Assembly: GCA_009761415.1 (NCBI GenBank)
Contig: QUOL01000008.1
Coordinates: 744,001 to 808,000 of the forward strand
Source of the DNA: Sarcomyxa edulis
Taxonomy: Eukaryota; Basidiomycota; Agaricomycetes; Agaricales; Mycenaceae
Direction: 5' to 3'
Length of the DNA: 64,000 nucleotides
Shown here one piece after another: positions 34,855-46,214 of the stretch (positions within the stretch are counted from its first letter, which is position 1; each line of letters starts with the position of its first letter). The notes under the pieces are model-generated. The model had not been told where the DNA came from. It was given only the letters and a program-made list of their open reading frames with translations, and searched no databases. The position numbers and the translations under genes were made by a program.

Positions 34855-37800
34855 ATGGCCCACAACCCGCCATACTACCCGCAACAACAGCCCCGACAGC
34901 AGCAAGGCTTTGTCATATACCAGAACAATAATGCAAATACCCCAAATACACCCCATACCTCTTATGATCCCAGACTCTACCAACAGCAACAGCAGCAGCA
35001 GCAACAACAACCCCAGGTATACCAACCCCCACCGAATCCGAATTATCACCCACAGCAGCAGCAGCCATACGCGTACCCAGCGCAAGTACAACAGGGATAT
35101 TCTTATACTCAACAGCAACAAGTACAGTATGCGCAGCCCCCGCCTCCGCAGAATTCGAACTCGTACGTCCAACCCCAATTACAGCGTGTTCCGACTTCAG
35201 CTAGTACTGTTGCACGGCCCACTTCGCGAATCTCTCATGGATATCAACCTCCTCCCACGTCCTACGTACCTCTTCAACCTCAACAGCAACAGCAGGCACA
35301 ACCTGCCTACCCAGTTTACGCCCCACCTCCGAACCAGGTCCAGCAGCAGCACCAACCAGGGCCCATATACACACAACCCGTCCAATACGCGCCAGCTGCA
35401 GTGCCTCCACCTATGGTACAAAGGCAATCGCAACCTGCCATTCCTGCTGCTCAGCCCCAGCCAGTACAACCAGTACAACAACGCAGACCACTTCCACGTC
35501 CAGTGGCCACTCGCTCAGACTCCCTCCCTGCTTCCTCAAATTTGTCCCAACGCATAATGCCTACATCATCTTTCGGTGCCCCATCTCCCTATACTAACGC
35601 TAACACTAACGCACCATATCCAAACACACCTAACTCACATCGGCCTCTTCCTTCCCCGACCGGTGTCCCAGGTAGTATCCCCCGATCCACTAAACATTAT
35701 TCTCTAGACCTTGCACGGACAGGATCTATCAATGCATCAGTCACCGCCCCAACATTGGATAAGGGAAAAGGAAGAGAACAAGACTTGCCAGAGCTACATC
35801 GTAGAACGCGATCGCAGAGTCCCACCAAGGAGCAACAGGCAACCTCGTTCACCGCATCTTCGTCGTCATTCGCACCCTCCTCAATCACATCTACCTCCAC
35901 CACCCAACAACCACCTCCCCGCCATCCAGCCATCGTCCCCGTAGCCCAGCAGCCAGACAGAGACCCAACAGCCCCACCCCGTCATCCCTCCATCATGACA
36001 ACGACGGTCAGCCCTACAAAGTTCGTTCCATCAAGAACAACGGGGAGCACTAGTCCGATTAAACCCTCCGGACCTCCGAGTCCCATCAAGTCTTCCGGTC
36101 CGACCAAGTTTGGAGTGCCACAACCACAACCACAACCACAACCACAGCCGTCTTCTCCCACAAGAAATGGATACGGGTATGGAATGCAGCCGTCGAGTCC
36201 TACTAAACCTACCAGCCCCATTAAATTATTCGGAATCCCACAACCGCCTCCGCGACAGCAGCAGCAACAGCAGTCATCCAGTCCTCCAAAGTCTTCGAGT
36301 CCCATTAAATTATTCGGGATACCGCAGCCACTCCCGAATACGAACACGAGCACTGGTACTCCAACAAAGTTCGTACCATTGTGGAAACGCGGTCTTGTGA
36401 TGGGTGGAGGCGGTGTGTCTGCGTCGTCTGAGCCTGGGTCTGAGAGGGCTGGTGCTGGTGGTGGGAGCCCGGAGAGGATGGGTAGACCGTTACCTGTCGT
36501 TCCTGGTGCCCCACAACCTAATTTCACTACTGCTGTTACTGCTGCTCGTACGCCTACCACTGGAAGTGGAAGTACGACTGGGAGTGGGAGTGGGAGTAGG
36601 AGTGGATTCCACACGCGTACACCCGCTCATGATCAGTATTCAGATCAGGATAATGGCTCGGATGAAGATGAAGAGGAAGAGGACGAAGATACTTCTGAGT
36701 CTGATTTGGTAGACGAAGAGACAGAGACAGACGAAGACGAGACAGAAGAAGACGAGGATGAAGAATCTGCATCTGCGTCTGCATCCGAACGCTCACCAAC
36801 GAGTCCACAATACGGCATCCGAGATCTACCCAGACGCGGTAGTCCTGTTACTTTCACGCCGAACCCCATGTCCGCGAGCCCGCAATACGGTATTCGAGAT
36901 TTACCGTCTACGTCTAGTCCCATTACGACTCCTGCATCATTTGGTAGTAACAGAAATCCTCCACAGCTTCCACAACCGCCTGCGGTGTCGCATGGTGCGG
37001 GCACGGGTACGAATACGGGTAGTATGACGTTGAAGTTCGCTGCTATGAGGGTTGGGGGTGAGAGTGGTACTAGTACTAGTGGAAGTATGATGACGGGTGG
37101 ATCTGGATCTAGAGGAAGCACGACCCCGGGAGGGGGTACAGGTGCATGGCCGGTGGATCTACCAAGGTTACCTTTGACGCCTGGTTCTGGTTCTGGTTCA
37201 GGTTCAGGATCTGGATTTACGGTTGGAAGTTCTTTCTCGAATAACTCGAATTCGATGCTACAGCAGGAGCATGAACGACGGGTGTTGGAGGAACGGGAAC
37301 GAGAACGGGATCGACAACGAGGAAAGTCTCGACAGCAACTGCAGCAACGACAACAACAAAGGCAAAGGGAAATGGTAAATCTGGACGACGAGCCTCCACC
37401 ATCTCTACGGCGGACGCCGTCTCCATTACCTTCTTCGTCTCCTGCTTCTGCTTCTAGTTCCTATTGGCAGCAACAACCACCGCAACAGCATCAATCAAGG
37501 CAGCTCCCACAACCTCAAGCTAGAATCAGACAATTACCTGACCCACAACCACGATCCCAAGTACCCTCGTATCATCCACAACCCCAACCCCAACAGCACC
37601 AACAAGCATACACTGTCCAGCCCCAGCCCCAGTACCGGTCCCAACCACCGACTCCAAGCATCGAAATAGAGTCCCCTGCTCCTATAGGTGGTAGAGATCG
37701 TATGGCTGATATTCCTAGGATAACGATGAGCGGGGATGTGGATGGCGATGATGAAGATGGATGGGGGAGGGGTCGGGGTCCTCCGAGTATCAATGTGTCG

Positions 37801-38822
37801 GGGCCGCCGGAAATCAATGTCTCTGGTCCTCCTACTATTAACGTTTCGGGACCGCCGAGTACTAACGTCTCTGGTCCTAGTATCAATGTTTCGGGACCGC
37901 CGAGTATCAATGTCTCTGGCCCTCCTAGCATCAATGTACACGGTGCCGATATGGACGCGCCTGGGATATCCATCTCCGTCTCGGGTCCAGATCATCAGAA
38001 CCAGAACCAGAACGTCATACGCAACCTCCCTCCCATCCACCGAGGTGGGGGATTGATCTGCGGAGGATGTGGTGGCGCCATTATCGGGCGAATCGTTAAT
38101 GCAATGGGCGTTCGATGGCATCCTTCGTGTTTCAAGTGCACTGTATGTCAAGAGCTGTTAGAGCATGTGAGCTCGTACGAACATGAAGGGAGACCGTATT
38201 GCCATTTGGATTATCACGAGGTATGTGTTTCTCATCACTCGACATAGTAAGGTGTCATGTCAATTTGGTACATTTCAGAACTTTGCACCGCGATGCTACA
38301 CTTGCAAAACGGCTATCATCGAAGAACGGTTCATAAGCCTAGACGACCCGGCTCTTGGGAAACGGACGTATCACGAACAACATTTCTTCTGTGCTGAATG
38401 CGGAGACCCATTTCTTGCACCATCTGCTGGTGGTGGATCAAATCGCACTGGAGAGTTGAATCTCACTGGTGATGGTGTTTTCGAAGACGACGATGTTGGA
38501 TTCACGGTGTACAAAGGACATCCGTACTGTGAAGCGTGCCATGTGAGGTTGAGACTACCCAAGTGTAAGAAATGCAAGAGGAGTATTCGAGATGGTATGC
38601 AGGCTGTTGAGGCGCTTGGAGGGAAATGGTGTTGGGAATGTTTTGTCTGTGCTGTGAGTATATCTCCGTTCGTTCATGTTGCCTGGTTGATTTATGTGCT
38701 GATACTTACACCTGCATCTCCAGGGTTGTGAGAAGCCTTTTGAAGATCCTTCGTTCTTCCAGAGGGATGACCGACCGTATTGCGAGTCGTGTTTTAGTAT
38801 CATTCTTCGCAATGAGGTTTGA
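34855..38822 (+). CDS. Three-LIM-domain scaffold protein (paxillin/Pxl1-like)
   Basis: Exons 34855-38220, 38279-38653, 38724-38822; 1279 residues. The first 1060 residues are low complexity: a 10-residue polyQ at 43-52, long Pro/Gln stretches, duplicated short motifs (SPIKLFGIPQP, SPQYGIRDLP), an acidic tract at about 600-640 and an INVSGPP tandem repeat at about 978-1025. The last 210 residues hold three LIM zinc-binding domains: CGGC...HPSCFKCTVC...CHLD; CYTC...HFFCAEC...CEAC; CKKC...CWECFVCAGC...CESC. LIM domains bind protein partners; Pxl1 and Rga-type fungal LIM proteins act in cytokinesis and polarity, which is the likely setting by analogy. No RhoGAP domain follows the LIMs, so a Pxl1-like protein is more likely than Rga1. 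Confidence 0.88.
34981..35010 (+). repeat. polyQ (CAR) repeat, 10 codons
   Basis: Uninterrupted run of ten mixed CAG/CAA codons in the LIM gene. Confidence 0.9.
37786..37938 (+). repeat. 24-bp tandem repeat with 48-bp higher-order pattern
   Basis: Six and a half units encoding (S)-x-I-N-V-S-G-P-P: 37786, 37810, 37834, 37858 (21 bp, one Pro lost), 37879, 37903 and a partial at 37927. Odd units end GTNTCGGGNCCGCCG, even units GTCTCTGGNCCTCCT, so the unit of duplication is the 48-bp pair. Confidence 0.9.
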
Positions 38823-39136
38823 GTGACGGCGCCGACGATTGTGTTTTGACCCTCTGAGGATCAATGTTGGATTACTTGCAATGTTCCTAGATGTACTGCC
38901 AGTACTAGTGTCGCTACCTGTATGTATCCATTATCTTGCTTTTCCATTGCTGGCAGCGCGAATCGCGAGTGTCACAGCCTCGTGATGACTGTGACAAGCC
39001 ATCCAGCGTCACATTTCTTCTTCCTGTTTTTTGTCCTTCCTTCTTCCTCGAGCTCGAACATCGCATCGTTTTGAAGCGTCGACTGACGTTTCCTCTAAAG
39101 TCCCAGACATCTCCGACGCCGAATTCATTCTCTAAA
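38823..39136. other. Intergenic region, 314 bp
   Basis: Holds the 3' end of the LIM gene and the promoter of the following small gene. No further feature seen. Confidence 0.45.
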
Positions 39137-39934
39137 ATGGCTGATATACTCAAGTCTCCAAAGTCCATCACCTCCCCTGTATCGTCCAATCCAAGCTCTC
39201 AAAAGATCATGTCCTCGCCTCCGCCTATGCCGTCCTTCAACCCCAGCGACGACATATATGATGCTAGTACTGGTGCTTTTGACTCTGGCACCCAACCTCC
39301 TCCCCCAACTCAGAAGACACGCCCTCAACTGTCTGACATCATCGACGAGAAATACCCCTCGTTCGATCATCAGGCTGCAGTGGTTGGACCCTTCAGCGAC
39401 GAGATGTCGAGAGAGTCTACTTTCCAAGAAGGTGAGTGCTGTTCCTACTTGCTGGGACTAGCTATATGCGCAGAAGGGCGCATATATGCACTCCGTGTTC
39501 CCATTTCGCCGCTCACTTCGCTTGGCCCCATTATATGAATCAGAATTGAGCGAGATGATAATGTCCGTCATGCTCGAATCGCACGCTTGGTCCAGCGCAC
39601 GTTCCAAGCATGAAGATGCGCGTAACTCCCAAAAGTTCGAAGAGAAAATCTTGTCGGTAATGGATGAAGAGAAGGAACAAGGCATGTCGACGTCTATCCT
39701 TCGTTCGTCATTCCAATTCGCATCGTCTTTCATTTTCGTTGTCGTTGGTAGGCTCGACCTTGTTATATCCCGATGTCAGGGTATCGATCATCGTTTCTCG
39801 TTGTCTCGTACTCGTTAGTCACGAAGATGAAACTGACTACGACCTCATAATTTCCAGAACGCGCACGTGCCCACCTCTGCGAATTCGTCGCTAATATAAG
39901 AATGGCTTTGGCGAGACTTTCTGCTGGTTTTTGA
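39137..39934 (+). CDS. Small unknown protein
   Basis: Exons 39137-39431, 39544-39747 and 39858-39934 give 191 residues (introns 112 and 110 nt, second with a CTGAC branch site). I do not recognise the family. The N-terminus is Ser/Pro-rich (SPKSITSPVSSNPSSQK); the middle is helical (ELSEMIMSVMLESHAWSSARSK, KFEEKILSVMDEEKEQ) and the end is ERARAHLCEFVANIRMALAR. An alternative model ends exon 2 at 39681 with a GC donor, giving 169 residues and a continuous coiled-coil-like helix KEQERARAHL. Both keep the frame. The first intron is firm, the second boundary is uncertain. Confidence 0.6.
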
Positions 39935-40290
39935 TCGACATCTTACTCTTCTCGACGCCACATCACTCTCAGGACTTGGCCCTCGACCGGTCTCTTACAA
40001 CTGCTTATCTGCTCTGACTACTATGTTCGATGGCATCGCTTCCGCTCTCTTACGTATCCTATCCTATCATGACTATTGCCTCACGTCTCAGCTCTTGGTA
40101 GTTCTCAAGTTTTCGTGAACTCGGACCCTTTCGCAATAAAATTGACATCTACATAAAAAATGTGACTAGAACGTTAACATCTGGCACGACGACCTCAGGA
40201 AGAGGGAACATGCCCTTTGCTCATATCTGCTATGCCTTGGCCTTCGATGGCGTGGTCTAAAAGGAAAAAAACTTTGACCATAACACAGAG
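39935..40290. other. Intergenic region between small gene and tRNA
   Basis: About 355 bp without a visible gene. An A run at 40265-40271 is the Pol III terminator of the minus-strand tRNA. Confidence 0.45.
40265..40271 (-). terminator. Pol III T7 terminator
   Basis: Seven T residues on the minus strand, about 20 nt after the 3' end of tRNA-Thr (TGT). Confidence 0.7.
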
Positions 40291-40362
40291 TTCCCGTTAG
40301 CCGGATTGAACGACTGACCTTGTCATTACAAGTGACACGCGCTACCACTACGCCAAACGGGA
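40291..40362 (-). tRNA. tRNA-Thr (TGT)
   Basis: Minus strand. Acceptor stem TCCCGTT pairs with AACGGGA. Anticodon arm TGTCA-CTTGTAA-TGACA gives anticodon TGT (Thr), with no intron. A-box TGGCGTAGTGG and B-box GTTCAATCC are present. Confidence 0.9.
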
Positions 40363-41661
40363 GTTCTGAACCTTATTGCACTAAACATTATTGGACTGCA
40401 GGCACAAGATGAAGGGTACGATTTTTCCAACGCCGTCATTATATCGATTTGGACTTCGCAATGTCTATGGCAGCACGCCCAGGAATCAAAAAAAAGTACA
40501 AAACGGGCTACGATTTCAGACTGTTACAGGGGAAGACCTTGCCGCCAGAGAATGCAGGTTCGGTTACAAAACGACTCGATGTACGCAAGCATAATGAAGA
40601 TCTACGCACCTCCTTGAGTAGATAATTACAATCCGTCCAGTGTCTGTAATCATTCGAAGATCAATGATCATAAAATCGCTCAAGAAGTCATTAGATAGGG
40701 GCAAACACTCACATAGAGAGTAAAAACCAAAGAAACATTGGTCTCAAACAAATGAGGGTATGGAAAAAATTGCTCAGCAGATGCAGAGTGCTAAGAATGG
40801 GCTGCGTGATATCAATTCTTTCGCAAGCAATGAGCCGTCTCGAATTGACTATCACGAGCTGCGAGTTAAGCGGTCCTCTGTCCCAGCAGACACAAGTCCT
40901 CGTATGCGATGCCCCCGACTCTCATAGGCCGACGTTGTTCAACGGGGGCATGTCTATGGAAGACAATGCATGTGGTGGAAGTCCGCTCCCAACAAAATCG
41001 CGCCAGCACCGAACAAGATCTCTATACATCATGTATGCTCGGCCTGTCAGCGTTGCCCGCGCTTCCGACAACAATAGAGGGTGTAAAGTGTCGGGTGTCA
41101 GCTGCAGGGAATGTCGAGAGGAATATAAAGACAGTGCCGATACAAAACTTCGTTTGTTTTCTAGGGAAAACAGCCTCGCACCGATAGACTTCCGCCCAAA
41201 GAGACAAGGGACAGCTCCTGTGTACTCGTGAATAGAGAATCCACAGGTTTCCAAAGCATGACCCGCTCGCAAATGTGGACTTCAAAGCCCTGTGCGTAAC
41301 GAGCATCGCAGCCTTGCATCTGCTGTATTAAACGAGAATAGACTCAGAATTCGAAGACAAGCCTCGCGAGGGGTATCGTGATTGCCGGGCTTCGGCTCGT
41401 TGTTTACTTTTATGGGCTCATATGGGTCCTCTGAGACGTCGAGGAATCCATTCTCAGCCGAACTCACGATAATAAACCAGAACTTCCAAAGACAATGTAC
41501 TCGGAATGGCTGTCATAACACCATAACACTAACGAACGAGCACTGCAAGGAGAGGAGTGATACATATGATACATTTATTTTGGTGAGTAGATTACAGAGA
41601 TGGTATTAGGCTAGGAATGCATCCATCAGAGTCGATGGACCGAAGAGAAAAGAGAGACCGT
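40363..41661. other. Intergenic region, no supported gene
   Basis: About 1.3 kb. A 159-codon plus frame (40752-41231) and a 116-codon minus frame (40922-41272) overlap, with no motif or splice pattern to favour either. I leave both uncalled. Confidence 0.45.
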
Positions 41662-43321
41662 TTAGATGTCCTTGGACAAGTCAACAACAACACGTCCCAC
41701 GACCTTGCCCTCCTGCATGCCTTTGTATATCCTAAAAAAAACAAGGTGAGTCATTGTCTTCGTCGTGAAGAAGGGGTATGACGCACGAAGCTAAATCTTT
41801 GAGTTCCTGGCAGATGTAGTGAACTTTGACTTGGCCACGGGCAGCAATGGCAAGGGCCTCCCGAGCGTCCTGTCGGTTACCGACGTACGATCCGAGAATG
41901 CTGATGCTCTTGAATACAGTATAGAAGATGGAGGCTTGGAGGGTAGCGGTTCCGGGGAGACCAACTGCCATCAGAGTTCCTCCGTGGCGGAGGTAGTCGA
42001 CAGCCTGGGTGTATCCAGCACTCTGTATTTCCGGTGACTCGTGAGTAATCTGCTTGACTGGTCAGGAAGGGAAAGCTACTGACCGATGCAGCGGTGACAA
42101 CAGCGCTATGAGCTCCATACCCGTCAGTCATGTCTTTGATCTCTTTGACGATGTCTTTTGACTCTTTGAAATCGATCCACTGGTCGGCTCCTAGGGAAAG
42201 ACACAGCTTCTTCTTATCGGCACCAGTGTCTAGATGGAATAGTCACATTAGCGACTGATCAGACAAATGCAGTGTGTGCACTGACCAATGGCGATAACTC
42301 GGAGACCGAGGACCTTTGCGTATTGGATAGCTATAGTGAATCAAGTTAGTAAGATAAATCTCCTATACGGCGTGTAACGTACCAAGATGTCCAAGTCCTC
42401 CTCCAGCACCGGGAAGAACCATCCAGTCACCTGGGCTGGTCTGGGAGTACTTTAAGGCACGGTATACGGTGACACCCTGTGGAAAGAGTATATGAGCGCT
42501 TGCCCTGATTCACAGTACGATGGAAACCGTGACTTACAGCACAAAGGATGGAAGCGGCATCTTTGCTGTCATAACCGTCGGGAATAGGGGTGACGTGGTG
42601 GACGTAGGAGACCTGAGACGAAGGTAAGGCGCATGAAAACGCAACCAGGAACAGAGAAGACGTACGACGTATTGAGAGAAAGTTCCGTCGACAGTGAAAC
42701 CGCTGAGCTCAGCGTGGTCACAGTCTGAATGAAATCACCATGTAAGTCATCGAGAAAGGAGAAGTTAAATAGGGGTTATTTACTTTGTTCACGACCTTTG
42801 CGACATTGCTCGCAGTCGAGGCAACTGATGATGGGAAGATAACGTCAACAGAGACCATTGTCACGAGAGATAAGATCTACTCACGAGTTGGCGAGCCATT
42901 TAATTCCTACACGCTCTCCGAGTTTGACGGGTGACTTAGGGGTGTTTGAGCCGATGGCGACAACGATACCAACACCTTCGTGTCCTCCAATGAGGGGTGT
43001 CTTAGCCTTGATAGGCCAATCGTCGGCAGCAGCGTGAAGGTCAGTGTGGCAAACTCCAGTAGCGAGGAGTTTGACTAAGCACTCTCCAGGGGCGAGCTCG
43101 GATTGCTGCTTGACAGGGTGGTCATGTCTGATCTCGATGTCTGCACCCGGGTGGGGAATAACAGCGGCGGTTTGGATCTTTGGAATAACGTAGGACATGG
43201 TAGGAATGGATGGGGTTGTATGTGAACAACTGTAAGGTCGAGTTAATGAGATGAGGGAAGTTCTCGAGTTGCGGAAACCGCGAGCGCTGCTTTTAAAGAG
43301 TTGGCCCGCTAGACGATTCAT
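41662..43321 (-). CDS. Zinc-dependent alcohol dehydrogenase (ADH1/ADH3 type)
   Basis: Nine exons: 43321-42885, 42824-42784, 42724-42666, 42612-42538, 42476-42383, 42330-42286, 42229-42084, 42022-41787, 41731-41662; introns 52-61 nt. Catalytic zinc ligands are in GVCHTDLHAA and GGHEGVGIV; the structural zinc Cys set is C-L-D-C-E-Q-C...N-C; the NAD site is GAGGGLGHLAIQYA. The enzyme interconverts ethanol and acetaldehyde. Two in-frame starts exist. The upstream ATG (43321) adds 41 residues rich in Arg and Ser without acidic residues (FKSSARGFRNSRTSLISLTR), a good mitochondrial presequence; the downstream ATG (43198) begins MSYVIPKIQ like cytosolic ADH1. Total 400 or 359 residues. Confidence 0.93.
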
Positions 43322-46214
43322 CAGTTAGGAGGAGAAGTGGTGTGTTTGGAGTCATTTGGTGTGTGTCTAGGAAAGCACGATCGCTCGGCAGCCAAAACTC
43401 GCCTAGCCCCTCCCCGGACCATTCCACGGGAACTTTTCGGGTTTGCAATATCATAATAGCCCTTTTTTGGGGGCCTGGTCACAAGGCCATAGCTGGCTAT
43501 AGCGGTCCAGAGAACGTCCTCGACGAACAAGTCGACGTTGGTGAGCATCGAGAAGACCTCGTCTCTAAAAATGGACCAACCTCCGATCATGGCGAACAGC
43601 AGAAGTTGGACCATGGACCCAGTCGTCTAAATACAACCACACCAACATTGAACATTGCAGCACCTGAGACGACGCGTTTTCCGTAGCAGTGTTCAAAAAA
43701 TGAAATAGGGGTTATTTTTGAACCCGATGGAGACTGAGATGGACAGATCCTCTGAGATCCTGCGCGTTGCTGCAAAACAACTTTGGCGTGAGTGACGCAC
43801 ACGAACGGGCTCAAAAACCCAAGGTCCAAGTAGAGATGACATGCCTGGATGTAGGACTAGACCGATACCAAGCCTCCGAGACTTTGGATCGGCCTACGAA
43901 AGGAGAAAGTGTAGTGCGAAAATAGGAGATTCGCGTTCGATAATAATATTCAACGATATCGACAGAAAAGGAAAGCGTCGCCGGCAGGGGGATCAACACC
44001 GTTCGAGTTAGTGCATACCGCACCCGCACGCCCGTCTGAAGGATACTGCGTTGCTTGCCGTCCTATCGAGGATCAAAAGGATCAAAGGTATCTCAGGCTT
44101 GAAACAAGCTAAAGCAACCACGGGTCTACATCGGACACCGTACGCGAGCTAAAGTGTCGGGGCATCTCCGACCGTAAGTGGTCGATAACCAATCATGTCG
44201 CTGAGCAGCGAGATGATCCACGCATCGCACTGGCGCCTGACCTATCAATTCACGGAAAACGTCGGGACTTCATCCATCCACACGACCTATAATCCAATAC
44301 ATGGCCTCAGGTATGATCCTGTATGATCCCTATCACCTTGGAACCAGCAGGGCTTCATAATGATCCGGGGTTTCTGCTCAGTTTGCGGGGTGCGCAGATT
44401 GGAGGATGGTAAGGTACCGGGAGCCGGAGGTTCGAGAGAAGACAATGGTGTAAGACAATATTGATGTCGTATACGCCTACCATCTCGTTATCAGATAACT
44501 TTGTGACGAATAGATAAGGAACTTTACCTTCTTGTCTCGGGAAATGGTGAATAAGCCGGGCGCATCGTACTGGTGGCCATGTAGTCTGACGTCAAAGGAA
44601 CGAATTGAAGCAGGCTCCCGTTACGGCATGACACGACCACGAAGTAACCTGCTGACCATCAGAGTCGGTTATCGACGGGCACTATCATCTTACGCCGCTT
44701 AGTCGCTGCGCGCTAGAATTGAGGACGGATTCCTTTCGAATATGACAAACTCGAGGCGAAATTCCCATCGGCACCATACGGCGGCCTGCGAGGTTCGTGC
44801 TTGAACCTAGAGGACACCAACGACGATTTGAAAGTGGCTGATGCTGCAAACCTGAGTGGGGATTTGACGAAGCAACTCGGATAGTCGAAGAGGACCGGTC
44901 TATTGCTTTGAGCATTACTCAGTTGTTCCATGTTCCTCCTCCTCTGTTTCGTGACATATATAGCGAGAAGAAAAACAGATAAAGGCTGCGCTCGTTCGAA
45001 AACAGAACACGTCGTAGGCACAGATCGTATTTTCGGCACGACACGGCTCCTTGCGCAGTCGACAGTGGAAGTTCAAGATAAACCGAGATCATAGTCGATG
45101 TGGCGTTCAAGAAGCCAGAAGAAGCCCCGGTGATGTCGGTAAAGGCAGTTATATCACTGAGCGGGTCATTGCGTGATTTTGTGAGTCCTTCGAAGCGTAC
45201 ACAAAGAGCATCAATAGACGCCGTACTGGTGTTTACCAATTCTTGACAATTCTGGCCAACAAGATATCGCTGAGATTGGTGAACCAAGTACATGCTTGTA
45301 ACGCGGAGACTTTAAATCAACCAGCGTCATGACGGGTCCTTCTAACCAAGATGGGTCGGTTTTTGGATCATGCATATAGGCCTGACTGGAGTCCACTTAT
45401 GAGTCTTGATGATACCGGTCAGTAACAGATCCTTGAGAGATGGAACAAATACATACTTGAAACCTTGGGGGTGATTAGTCTGATTGTCGTGATCGCCATA
45501 TTTTGAGAGAAGCGGGAGGCAGCCTGAGTTGCTCCAAAGACTTGTTTGTGCAATAGGTGCCATAGAGAACATCTATGAAGGAGAAAATCGCCGCACAGTG
45601 CCAAGTGCTCGGTTCGACGCAAGCGCCGAGGGTCTCTGGAACAAAGCGACTCGGCGTAGCTTCCAGTTCGTCGGGCACCGATGTGACCCAGAGTGCGTCA
45701 GCGTAACCAGGACCCTCTCATGAGAGCAAGAGGACACGGAGACACGAAGCTCGAGTGCACTGATAGGAATGCGAATCAGTTTAGCATGTTCAGTTCTAAA
45801 AAAAGAACACACTAGGCGAGGAGCCAGTCTTGCCGAGTCTGGGTTCATTTGGGGTTGCCAAGTAGGACTGGGATGCGATAGAAAGCCATCCAGCGAGAGC
45901 ACCATAGTTCCAGCGCTTAACTCACCATGTCCAGCGCCTGTCCTGAGTGTCCACGTCACCCGTGGGTTGTTATGGCTGATTGAGTTCGGTGGCTACGCGT
46001 CGAAAAATCGCGTGACCAGACGCGTCTGCAGCGTGGAGCTTAAACGGAGCATTTAAAGCTCCGCTTTAAACAGACTAAAACGGACGCGAAGTTCCAGTCT
46101 TTCTGTTTTACAACAACTACCCAGGATCCGATCGCCCTTCTCCATCGTATCTCTTTTTTTTGTCATATATACCCTCATCTATCTACCTCATCTACCCGGA
46201 CGTTACCCTTTACA
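43322..46214. other. 2.9-kb region without a recognisable gene
   Basis: Longest non-coding stretch in the window. It holds only short overlapping frames on both strands, none with family motifs or a consistent splice series. The first few hundred bases are the ADH promoter, and the last 220 bases hold the promoter of the KEN-box gene. The middle may be degenerate transposon or repeat sequence; I saw no terminal repeats or target-site duplications. Confidence 0.5.
45995..46025. promoter_or_regulatory. Two MluI cell-cycle boxes (ACGCGT)
   Basis: ACGCGT occurs at 45995-46000 and 46020-46025, 190-220 bp before the ATG of the KEN-box gene. The second is the centre of the perfect 12-bp palindrome CAGACGCGTCTG (46017-46028). 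ACGCGT is the binding site of MBF (Mbp1/Swi6 in yeast), which drives G1/S genes. Confidence 0.55.

Noticed and set aside
35982..38151. Long minus-strand frames (210, 158 and 205 codons) inside the LIM gene
   Set aside because: Repetitive shadows created by the Pro/Gln/Ser and INVSGPP repeats; no start context or motif.
42766..43721. Exact 15-bp repeat AAATAGGGGTTATTT in an ADH intron and upstream of ADH
   Set aside because: A couple of 15-mer matches are expected by chance in 64 kb; no further similarity flanks the copies.
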